This document shows, piece by piece, positions 51,776-62,817 of a stretch of DNA of 64,000 bases. Both the position numbers and the translations under genes were made by a program. The notes under the pieces are model-generated. The model was not told the origin of the DNA. It did not search any database and saw only the letters and a program-made list of their open reading frames with translations. The stretch's first letter is position 1. The number at the start of each line of letters is the position of its first letter. The DNA comes from Krasilnikovozyma curviuscula (lineage: Eukaryota > Basidiomycota > Tremellomycetes > Cystofilobasidiales > Mrakiaceae): assembly GCA_014825775.1 (NCBI GenBank), contig MVAQ01000105.1:1-64000 (forward strand), in the 5' to 3' direction.

Positions 51776-53893
51776 CTAAAGAGCCTTTGGATTGTCGAAT
51801 CTAGCATACGAGAAGAATGCGTACTTCAAGCATGGCGACCTGGCAGCTTGAGCGTAGATACCGATCTGAACACCAGTAAACAATGGCTTGAAGAGAGCAG
51901 ATGAGACTGAACCAACAACAGTCGGTTTTGAGCCAGCAGTAGCGAAAGAGAACTCGTACGACAGTCTACGAGCCTTGATATAGAGAGCGATTGGTTCTCC
52001 TGGTTTGGTGGTTAATGGGAATGATGTTTCCTGTATAGAAAAAAAATAAAATAGTCATTATTTATTACTCTCTGTACCAGGACTGAAAGGGGTCTTACGT
52101 CGAAAGACTTGGGCTCAGTGCCTGGAGCTCTGTACACCATCTCAACCTTTCCTTCCTCGACAGATCTGATACCTAACGCAACGTATCTGTACTTATGAAG
52201 GTACAAAGTGGTGCCAGCTTCTTCTCCAACCTTTGGCTCGAAAGAGATCTCTGTAGACCAGTCGACATCGAATTCAGGCTGCTTCTGGAGGAGACAAGCT
52301 GGTGATTCATCACTCTCCAAAGTGTATGGTGAACCTCTAAGGCCGATGGATCCTGGTCGCTCAGTGAGAGAGTAGCAAGGTCTTACTGGAGTTCTTATGG
52401 AGTACCATCCCAAGGAGAGGGCTGAGGGAAAGAAAATTGGGTTGTGTAGCATTTTAGTTACCGGTGAACAACATCACATACGGACAGAAGCCTGGGAGGG
52501 ACTTACTCTCGCACTTGAATTCATCAATCCACGTGATATCATCAACGTAGGTTAATCCAGGCGCAGAGCCTGTAAGCTCGATTGGTCTCCTGTTGTTGAC
52601 TACTGGCCAGCCATCTACCCAAGCAGCTGGAGCCATGAATGTTTCTCGCCCCAGATGGCTGGTCATCAGAGGGACACCGTTTTCTTCAGATTTGTCGAAA
52701 ACTGGCCTGACACCCAAGAACACAGCCCACCATTGGCCGTTGGCACCTAAATGACGCTCGGAAATGACATGAGTAGATGAACTAACCTCGCAAAGGCCGA
52801 GATTCAGGCACACACCTTCAATGAGATCCATATGTCCTGTGTTTTGGATGTCCGGGTGCTTATCGTTGAAAATGACGGGGTTGACACCAGCAGGTGGTGC
52901 TTCCCACGGACCGAGCGGGTTCTTGGAGCGATAAACACACTCTCTGTGGAAGTCCTGAGTCCCGCCCTCGGCAGAGAAGAGGTAGTACATACCCTCATGC
53001 TTAATGATGTGACAACCTTCAGCAGTGCCAAGCTCAGAGTTAAGCGTCAGGACGGGAGTGCTGAGAGAATAGCCTGTCTTCAGGTCGAACTCGCAGGAGT
53101 AAGAGACAATTTTAAAGCCGCCAGTCATGTCTTTGTTGTTGGCAAGCTCAAACCTGGTGGTAGTGAGGTATGTGCGACCATCGTCATCAAAGAGGATCTG
53201 TGAAGATGACGGTCAGGTCTAGAATGTAATCCACCAGTTGCGCATGTGCCGATACTTACATCTTGGTCGAATCCTTGCTCTTCCAAGTAAATCAAGTCGG
53301 ACCATTTCGAATCATCGAAGATGTCGTCGGTTTCGACGTAGAAGCCCATCGATGGTACCATGGCGACAGGCTTAATGAGAGCGGGATTAGCATCCCGAAA
53401 GGTTAACAGTTCATAATTCTCATGGAGCTTACCTCAGTCTGGAGCTTGTAGAAGGAAGTACATGCAACATACCATTTTCCTCTGGCTTTGTTGTATCTGA
53501 TCGTGGGACTATAGGGGAAAGAAGCAAGATGTCAGTGTTTTCGCACCGGCGACCCGACAGTTTCATGACTAGTAGACTCGAAGCCAGCGAGCGACCCTAG
53601 CATCTTTAACACTTGGAAAGAAAGGGCTAAAGAGGAGGAACGAAGGAAAAGAGAAATATTACTCACGCCCAGATACCAGCATCCGTTTCAACCGTTCTCA
53701 TGTCTAATCCCTGACTTCTTCTGTTGATGGCGTGTCCGATGAGCTTCCAGTTGATCATATCAGTGGAGTGGTAAATGGGGAGAGCTGGGGTAAAGATGAA
53801 AGTACTGGTGCAGAGAAAGTATCCCTTTCCTTCCACATAGCAAATGGAAGGATCAGGGTTGAATCCGGATTTGATTGGGTTCTTGTACGACAT
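51776..53893 (-). CDS. GH43 beta-xylosidase/arabinofuranosidase, no signal peptide
   Basis: This is an inverting glycoside hydrolase of family 43 (XynB-like), acting on xylo- or arabino-oligosaccharides. Seven exons (53667-53893, 53433-53508, 53260-53370, 52816-53197, 52507-52746, 52099-52421, 51776-52030) give 537 residues. The catalytic base is the Asp of SGFNPDPSICY (about residue 14). The proton donor is the Glu of TAEGCHIIKHEGMYYLFSAE. SMGFYVETDDIF, GTQDFHRECVYRSKNPLGPW and NGQWWAVFLGVR are typical blade motifs. The C-terminal beta-sandwich (LGWYSIRTPVRPCYSL onward) is present. No secretion signal precedes the domain, so it probably works inside the cell on imported oligosaccharides. Specificity between xylose and arabinose cannot be set from motifs. 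Confidence 0.92.
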
Positions 53894-54323
53894 TTTTTAT
53901 GAGCTTAATATCGCTTCGAGGAGGATGAGAAACGAATTGAAAGGAGCTCTGGTTGTAGTTAAGCTGCAAAGAGAGAGTGAGAAAAAGCAGAAAGAGGCAA
54001 TCGGGGTTTTGTCATAAAATCCCGACATCGGGGCAACTTCTAAATGGAGGTTAGATAAGAAAGTGCGTGAAAAAGACTAGGCTCTACTCTGGCAAGGGAA
54101 ACAAGGCGTCAGGAGGAATTTATCCAAGAGACGTCAAGCCAAACATAATGTATGCCATGTCAACAAAATGGGCCGCGGTGTCTGTAGGGTGAATTGTTCG
54201 CTGTGGCATCTTCCCTCAAACAGGAAGGCTCAAGGATGGAACCACAGTCCAAGATAATAAGGCAAAGAGGATCATCAAAGAAGTGCATGCGGAGATCTAT
54301 CTAGAATTGAATAAAAGCGTGCT
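53894..54323. other. GH43 upstream / Puf downstream region
   Basis: About 430 bp between two minus-strand genes. It holds the GH43 promoter and the 3' untranslated region of the Pumilio gene. I see no gene. Confidence 0.5.
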
Positions 54324-57300
54324 CTATGCGAGCTTTCGGGAATGGTTGACTGGTCCACTATTCTTAGCGTGAGGCATGACGGAGATGCTCAAATCTTGAG
54401 AAGATGCAGGAGAGAGTCCTGGAGTGTTCAGGGATGTAAAATTGGTGGTAGAAGACGTTTTGGAGAGAGAATGCGAAGATGGGTATGAAGCAGCTGCCTG
54501 GTAGTCTGCAATGAGCCTATCGATCGAAACGAGATGCTTGGAGTATGTGGATGTAGAATACGCCTTCATTTGTTCACACAAAGGCTGAACTTGAGCATAG
54601 AGGAGATCTCGTTGAGGACCTACGGCAGTTCTAAGGGCGCGTTGTCTGGGAGGCAAACAGAAGCGGTGCAACTTCCCATCAGTGCAGCTCTTGAGGATGC
54701 ATTACCCAAAGACGACACATTACTCACAAGACGTAGTTACCGAACTGATCTCTCAACAACGTTGATAGGGCACTCGACCCGTCTGACTTCATTACCATGA
54801 GTTCATTAATCAACGCCTGACGATCCTCAGATGTGGCCATGACCAACGCCTTTTCGCAAACGTTCGATGCAAACTTGTGTCTAGCCACTACAAAAAGAGA
54901 AGTATAGTCAGTTTCAATGTCAACAGCATTGAATGAGGGGAGAAAATTATTTACTTTGTAGCATTTGACCCTTCAGCTGAGCGACGATCGAAGAGACATC
55001 TCGAGGCTGTCCACGCTCGAGCACGAACTGTATCACATAGTTCTGCATGGATTGCAACAATTCTCAAGTCAGTTGATTGTTTTCGAAAAGAGCCGATAAC
55101 AGCCACTTACGCCAAACTGGTCCAACATCAACCGCTGAGAACACTGGTGCATTTCTTCGTACAGACCCTGCGTTTCGTGTTCTGGAAGGAACTCAAAACA
55201 GCGTTGAAGTGCCCTACAGCCGTAGGCATGGCAACTGGGAAACAAGCGGCGAGATTCACCAACTGTCAGGACTGAATGATGGCAAATTAAAGCTTACCTC
55301 AGGTCAAAGACATGCCCCTTGAACTCAGCTACGACGTCGAGATCAGGAAATGGGAGGGAGACAATCTGAACATAAGATGAAACGAGTATTAGATCTCATG
55401 GGTTGAATTACAGCAAGCAAATGAAGAGCAAGAAATCCCACTTTTTGGATGACATGGTTTGCATTGCTAGATCGAACACATTCAATGACATGACCTTTGA
55501 GTTCGTTAACCATGATGGCACGGCGCGTCTGGTCGACATGTTCCAGAGCTTTCTGGATGGCACTGTGAGGATCAGGCAGCATTCTCACAAGTCAGCTCAA
55601 TGAATTGCCTGAAAAAGGATGGAACGATACTGACCGACAACCATAAGTGTGTTGAGAGAGACTAAGAGTGTTTTTCTCGAAAGTTTTGGCCATCTCAATC
55701 CTGTGGAAATCAGATCCAAATTCAAACAGCTTTTGAATGACCTACACGCCGGAATTCGCGAAGGAAAAGCCATGTTTCAGAGACTGCAACCTGATATGAG
55801 GTTATAGATCGATCGGACTCACATAGTTGGCGAAAACATCACACGAAAGGCTCACTGCCATGGGTAAAACTTCTCTGAACACCATATCCACATCAGCCTC
55901 AGAGGCGACCTCCAATTTCTGTTGAATGAACCTCGAGCCGTGCTGATCTCCACTGAATTCAACAATGTGACCAAAAATATCCTGAGGAATTTACAGAGGA
56001 GCGTGAGTAACCAGCACTGCTGACGAAGAAGACAAAAAAACTCACATCCAATTCCCATCGCCGAGTCTTGTTCGCTCTGAACTCATCAAGCAGCGGGCTC
56101 CGACTAGCATGGGTCTGATACCCATGATGGCCAGGGGACGAATAACCTGAGGCTCCTCCTCCAAAAGAGCTCTGGCTCTGATGGCCGTTCATTTTTCGAC
56201 GCCCTCCTCCGCCATTCTGATACCCGTTGCCGCGATTGTTGTTGCCGGAGTTGTAAGGATACAGCTGAGAGTGATGGTTTTGAGGAGAGCTGAGGAAGTC
56301 AAAGTTGCTCGGCAGGTACGCATGGGCTTGATGGCCCATCAGGAGAGGAGACCCCATCACGGCGCCAAGCGGTGCGTAGTTGTATTGCTGTTGGGGGTGG
56401 TGCTGGTGTTGGTTCTGATTCTGGGGTAGTACGGGAAGAATTTAAGGAAAGATGATAGCAAGAAACAAGGGAGATTTGTCTAGCTCACCTGGACATCTCG
56501 GTCAGAACCTCCGTTAGTTGGAAACAGCATGGCTGAGGCAGACTGTGGAGGGCTCATCATCCAGTACGCATTACTCCTGGCATCATAGAAAGTACCAGGA
56601 ACAGAGCCATTCCCGGCATTCTGATGCTGTCCATACACACCAGCAGCGATGGCTGGGTTAATGAAGTCTGGGACAGGACTGTAGGGATCATAAGATTCGG
56701 ACCCTTGAGGAGGATAGGAGCCGTACGAGATCTCAGGGTTATAGAGCTCTGGTGATGCAGGGTTAACTGGAGAAAAGAGGACATAGTCCGGGTAGCTTTG
56801 AGAGCCATATCGTCGGGAGGAAGGCGGCAAGCTGTGGGCGCCGTTCGGAGGAGGAGCTGAGTTGATTGGTGGAGGAGGTCCACCGTTCTGGTAGACGGGA
56901 TATCCAGCACCAAACTGAGATGGATATCCTTGAGGTGTGAACTGAGAGGAGGGAGCTTCACGGTCGTTCATTTTCAAATTGTTGAAGGCGGCCGTGATAT
57001 CAGAGGTGTTGTCCAAGGAGACGCCTTGACGTGATGGGAAGTCTGATGTGACTGGTGCTCCGTCCAACAAAGTCGATGGTCCTAGTACCGACTGTAGCCC
57101 AGAAGGTAACAGTTCCTCCTGCAGTTTTGTTGACATGGCCGCAGCTTGAGCAGCTTCGGCTTGACGCTGACGTGCGAGAAACGCCTTAGGCGACGCAGAT
57201 GGAGAATACGGAGCGTCCTGGATGGAAGCAAAGAAGGGGTTTTTAGATACATCTGTATCAAGAAGATATAAAATAGACACTCCGGGGAGGAAATCGACAA

Positions 57301-57486
57301 AAAGGGTGGGGTACTAACCTCCCATCCAGTGCCTACTAGCCCAAGCTTGCTCGGATTGGGGCCTTTCAAGCCAGGACCGACAGACGAAGGACGACCATGG
57401 TCGAGAGCACTGCTTGGACGACTTATCGGCAGAGGCTTGTCTTTGAGAGAGACGGGTGAAGGAATTGCAGAGCCTGAGCCACTCAT
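54324..57486 (-). CDS. Pumilio/Puf RNA-binding protein, eight repeats
   Basis: Puf proteins bind 3' untranslated regions and repress or localise mRNAs. Eleven exons (57319-57486, 56489-57217, 56046-56420, 55823-55981, 55635-55741, 55442-55562, 55298-55365, 55111-55234, 54955-55042, 54728-54887, 54324-54645) give 806 residues. About 400 residues of Pro/Gln/Asn/Gly-rich sequence precede the homology domain. The eight repeat cores are [55 protein letters not shown] and GNYVLQRA. By the known PUM code these read 5'-UGUAUAUA, the Pum/Puf3 site. Yeast Puf3 controls nuclear mRNAs for mitochondrial proteins, but whether this one does is unknown. The Ser/Thr-rich tail holds [12 protein letters not shown]. 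Confidence 0.93.
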
Positions 57487-58318
57487 ACGTGCAGCGAATA
57501 TTTTGGGATTTCAACGGTCGGCTGGGCTGCAGAGGAAGGCTACACGTTGTGAAAGCCACGATGAGAAGCAGATTGAAACTCCAAGTCAGTGACAGCTCTG
57601 AATCGCCCCTGAATAACATCAGGTCAAGCCCACTTTCGAGGGACATTGCACTCCAACGTGCATCTCAACCGGAAGAACGTGGTCCTCGCATCCAACGGAA
57701 GACGCTCTGAAGCAGTGAAAAAGACGGAAACTCACAGGGAAAGTGGAGAACGCTATTAGGTGATGATTTGTCTAAGAATCTCTACGGGATCTGTATCCTG
57801 ATGTCAGCCCAGTTTGATCTGACGAGAGGAATGAAGCGGCCTTCAGTCCCTGCGGCAGCGTGCGTTTCGTCTCGAGCAAAGGAAGACGAAACTGACCTGT
57901 TGCAGTATGTACTTTTAGATTGGGAAAGCTCTATGTGCTGCTTTCTCCAAGTATCCTTGGGAAAAAAAACCTGAACCCAAGAAATCTATGAGACGAGAGA
58001 AAAAAAAAAAGTTGGGCTGATGTCGTTCGCTGCTGCTTCATGCAGATCTTGCCTGCCGTAGCATGCTGCTTGCTTGTGCGCTCAAAAGGCGACCGAGGTG
58101 GAATTGTTATTCGATAGAAATCACAAAGTGCATGTAAAGGCAAGCTTGGAGGTGAAAAGGGATGTGCTAGTGATGGGTGAGAAGGGACCATGGTATGAAA
58201 AATGAATAAGAAGAAACTGGGAATAAAGTCGACGACGCCAGATCGCAAACAGAGTGGGGGAATAATGATGACGGAACCACTAAGATCGCGTCGTATACGG
58301 CGTTAAGGAATGAGAAAT
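57487..58318. other. Puf upstream / kinesin downstream region
   Basis: About 830 bp between two minus-strand genes with only short unsupported frames. It probably carries the Puf promoter and long leader and the kinesin 3' untranslated region. Confidence 0.5.
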
Positions 58319-61300
58319 CTAAACAGCGCCTCTATTGTTAGAGAAGAACCTGAGGGCAAACAATGCAACCATGGTTAGGGACTTTGATCGGCGATCGCGC
58401 TTCAAACAAGGCACACAAAACTCACCAACTCGCTCTCTTCTGGCTAGCACTAGCTTCATCATTCTGTATCCTTGAGAGAGAACTGCCAGGAATGGTCCCG
58501 CTTGAAGGAGACGGTACCGGTGCTGGAGCGGCGGCACCACCACCACGGATAGGTTTCGCGATCCTGCCGCTGAACGCTGGCCCTGATGCTGCTTTTTGAG
58601 CTAGTAAAAAAGAAAATGAAGAAGAAGAAAGGGGTGATAAAGGGTCAGAAAAGACCACACTCATGTTAGCGCAAGATGCTACACACATTTTGCCTGCTCA
58701 AGACGATCTCGCACTGCCTGCAGCTGGCTCTCGAACTTCATATTTTGAGCCATCAACCTGCGATCTGCATCTTGTAGCAGCTGCTCCAAATTGACAATGC
58801 GTTCGTTTCTAGCGAGGAGTTTTCGTTCGGCGATACCTGACTCCTTCTTCAGAGCCGAGTTCTGATCAACAAGCTGTGGAAGATGTGGGTCAGCCTCAAG
58901 GAGCGTTTCAGATTGTTCAAATTGAACGATGGTATTTACCTGCTTCTGGACAACTCCAAGAGCCTCTAGGTTCCTCTCTAAGAAGAGCATCTTCTTCTGC
59001 TGAGCTTTTGAGTTGCTGGAGCGGATGACGGTATTGTACTGCTCCCGCAGATCATCTAGTTGAATCTCTAGTTCAACAACCTAAAACGAAGAGATAGTAT
59101 AAAGCAGATCAGTTAAAGCATTAGCATTCTAGAAAGGATTGGAGCCCGAAATCCCACCTTCTCGCATCTATTCTGCAAGTCCCTCATCAAGTTCCTCTTT
59201 GAACTCTCAAAGTCAGAAAGCTGCACTGCGATGGCCTTTCTTGTACGCTCTAGATCTTTAGCACTCTCGGCCAAGTTCTTTCCGCCTTCGATACCAGCAG
59301 AGGTGACTTCGAAAGCACGCTGGGAGAGATTACAAGAACGAGTCAGATTGTAGGGTACAGAAACACAGTAGACGCAAGAAAAATACCTTGAGTTCTTCAT
59401 TAACTCCCTTCAAGCTCTCCACAGTTATGTTCAAGTTCCTGATTTCCGAACTCTTGGATTCAAGTTGTTGCTTGAGATCGTAGATCTCGCTTAGCTGCAC
59501 ATCTCTCTTGGCAGCATATTGAGCTTCAAGCTTTGCCTAGACAACACGGAAAAGCAAAACTCAGTTAAGGTTCTATGACAAAGAAAATCTGACTGGGTTT
59601 CTCACCTTGATATCAGCCATGGTGTCAGCAAGGTCAACGTTACTCCTCTCCTCTTCATGGATCGTCTTCTCCAAGAGCTCCTCATATTCACCCTCTAGAG
59701 TATTTAGCCGAATCTCGACCTCTTCCTTCCTTCGACTGATGATGTCAGCTTCCTCTTGAGCTTGACGAAGTCTGTCGTGAGTGTCTCTGACGAGAGCCTG
59801 GCTCTCTCCCAGCTGTCGGCGCAACAGTGTAAGATCTTCAGGCGTCAATGACGTCGAAGGGTCATCGAAATCCATAGCATCGAGCTTGGATAGTGTTGTC
59901 CTGATCTGGTCCTCCTTCTCCGAGAATGCTCCCTGCTGTGAAGGGAAATTATTTGAGGTCAGTACGGTTAGCATCGCAATGATGAGAGGTTCTAAACCTA
60001 CGGCATCGAACTTTGCCAACATCATTGCCATCTTTTCAGCTTTCTTCTTTTCCTTCTCCTCGGTAACAGCATCCTTCGCAGACGCCTTGAGAGCCTCCAG
60101 CTGCTTTCGCAAATCCTCTACTTCTTTCTCGTGCTCTTCACTGACTTCCTTTAAAGTATCGATCTGGATAACACCTTCTTTATTCTCATATTCCAAGCGT
60201 TCAAGAGCCATTCGGAGTTCATTGAGTTGAGAAGACATTGCTTTGTTATCCTGTTAATCAATAATAATAAAACGCGTTAAAGCTATCCTCGGTGGATGAA
60301 TGGAGTAATCCGTGCATTCACCTTGTTCATGGTTCGTTCTTGCTCACGAAGGACCTCTAGCTCCTCGCGAGCTTCTCTTAGAGCCTTCTCGGATGACGTC
60401 AAGATACGTTCCTGGTGTTGAAAGAAGAGAAGCAATTTAGTAAACCATACGGGCCAAGCTGTAATGAATCTGCTCGAAGGGCTCACTTTCTCAGCAAGAC
60501 TATCAGCTAACTCGTTTTCTCTTTTCAAGAAATCTTCTCGCTCATCCTTGTCAAGCAAGATCGCGCCAGGCGTCATCGGACGACTGCTACTTTCGAATCC
60601 GCTGAGCAGCGAGGTACTGGGAGTAGAGCTTCTAGGGGTCGATGGGATTGGAGTCTCATTCCTCTTGACACTTAAACTCGCCGTGGACCAATCCGACTGA
60701 GCTACCTGGCCACCAGACCTCCAGATTCCAAGTTCAGCCTCGAGAGCAGCAACGTATTCACGCATGCTTGCAGCTTCGGACTGGGACTTGCGCAAGAGAG
60801 CCTTCAGCTCAGCAGGAGACAGTTCCGCATTGACCCGAGCCTTGTTCTTGATCGACTTGGCTCTCATACCGAATCGTAACGTCGACAGCGTCTCTGCTTC
60901 GTTGTAAGACGCAGGAGAGCAGTTGATGATGAGGGTCGTACGGGAATTACCTCCGAGAGACTCTTGGAGGATACGAGTAAGTTTCGAGTCACGGTATGGA
61001 ACGTGGGATGACTGATACGTCGAGAGGAAGTCAGTCAGACGCTTTTCTAAAAGGAAAAAAAAAATCGACCCTCATGCGCGTACTTTTCCATCTGTCAACG
61101 CGTTGATAACCATACCAAGAGCAGACAAACTCTTGTTGATTTTCTTGGCTTCTTCAAGAGTTTGACCTAAAACCCAACGCGAAGTTAGCCAGCTCCAAAC
61201 TGAGTTCAAAGAAACGGAATAGACATACCAGTAGCACCAGTTTTACCAATCTGTGCAAGGCATCCAGATCGCTTCAGTAAAAGACAACGAGATAAAAATA

Positions 61301-62441
61301 AAAAAGAACTCGACCTTTTCAGAACCAGCCAAATCAACCAAGAACAGGTGCCCGTTCTTTTGGGTCCCAGTTTCAAGATTCTTCTGTTGAATCGCGATAA
61401 CAAAGATGGAGTGCGATCTAGAACTCTCAGCGTTCATATCTATTCATAAAAATAATTAGTAGAGATTCATACCAAACAAATTCAAGGGAACTTACTTGTA
61501 GAACTGACTGCTCGCGCTGATCCTCCTTCTCTCATGATCTCGTAAACTTCGCGCTCATCAGACACATAATCTTCCCGAAGCCCCTTGACGTACACACCCC
61601 TTGACTTTTCTTCGTGAACTTGGAGGTTATCATTGGCAGCTGGAAACACTCTAGGGTCAACAGCTATTCATGCGATGAGAAAAAGCACAAGCGGACAGTG
61701 ACTTACGAGCCAAAAGATCCCTGATCTTCTCCATATAGATTTCCATATATGAAACTTTCACAAGATACTCCATGTCTTCCCCGGATCGTCGAATAGAATC
61801 GAATATCTGTTCGGTGATTCTGGGAGTGATACCTTTCAGTTGCGGCGAGTCGATATCAGCACCCTGAGGTCCGAAACAAAGAACGACCATCAGCTTGTAT
61901 TGCAGCGAAGCTTGGGAGAAGAAGATGACTCGCCATCATTGTGAAGGTTTTACCGGAACTGGAAATCGATTCAAATCGCGAGGTCAGTACCGGAGGTACT
62001 AGCTTCGCCAGAAAGTTTCACGAGCAAGCTCCTCGTTTTCGAGGCATCCTGCTCGACTAGACATGTCACTCACCCAGTTTGACCATACGAAAAGATAGTT
62101 CCATTGTACCCATTCATCACGTCCTCTACCGTCTCCTTGATACCATACTCGAAGATGGACAGCTGAGGCGTGTCCATTCCAAAGATACGATCGTACGTGA
62201 AGCCATCCTTCTCTGCCCCCGTGAGGCCCTGCGTTGAATCTGTGAATCGAACGGTCTGTAAGTTGTCCTCGAAGTCTACAACGACCTTCGAGTTCTCTCT
62301 TCTCTCAATGGAGTTTAGAGGTCGAAAGCTGTTTCAGAAAGGAATACAAGCAAGCCGTTCAGCACTACGTTTCGACATCCCTATCGACAGAATAACTGGC
62401 ACTTACCGACACACAACCTTGATATTATTACCAGCTGACAT
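58319..62441 (-). CDS. conventional kinesin (kinesin-1 heavy chain)
   Basis: Kinesin-1 carries vesicles, mRNA and other cargo to microtubule plus ends. Eighteen exons (62407-62441, 62074-62328, 61934-61958, 61707-61863, 61496-61639, 61315-61439, 61229-61250, 61084-61166, 60487-61011, 60322-60411, 60002-60250, 59606-59935, 59387-59536, 59158-59319, 58940-59080, 58687-58873, 58426-58600, 58319-58349) give 961 residues. The motor holds the P-loop GQTGSGKT (about 94-101), [10 protein letters not shown] (206-215), DLAGSEK (241-247) and [20 protein letters not shown]. Neck and stalk coiled coils follow, with a short basic tail [11 protein letters not shown]. The last 31-nt exon gives [11 protein letters not shown]; without it the protein ends KRASW. 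Exons of 25 and 22 nt occur in the motor, and the intron after TFTMM begins with GC. Confidence 0.95.
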
Positions 62442-62817
62442 CCAACCTAGCTAAATCCTATTCACACAGAGGCCCTCAACCTGACAAGTTGCGACGACGT
62501 CTTCCGCCTTTTTCTCCAGATAAAGGGGCTCAGGGAATGGCGATGAAACCAAGGTTCGAATTAGGCAGAAGGGCACCGGTATGATCAGGATTTCCTCTGC
62601 TTGGACGAGCACTTGAGGGAGTGGGAAGCCAGGTGATCCTGATTTGGAATTGTTTTGGGTGGCAGCCAGTCTGCGTGCCAGGAGACACGTCCAACTTTTG
62701 ATTTTGTACTTTCCGCCAGAATAATCGACATCTTGCTCAGGTACATGCTTTGTAATTTGATAATGGAATAGAGAATAATCAGATCGTAAAGTAAGATATG
62801 CGTCAAAGTCATTACGC
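62442..62817. other. kinesin upstream / SEC3 downstream region
   Basis: About 375 bp between two minus-strand genes, presumably the kinesin promoter and SEC3 3' untranslated region. No gene is seen. Confidence 0.5.
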
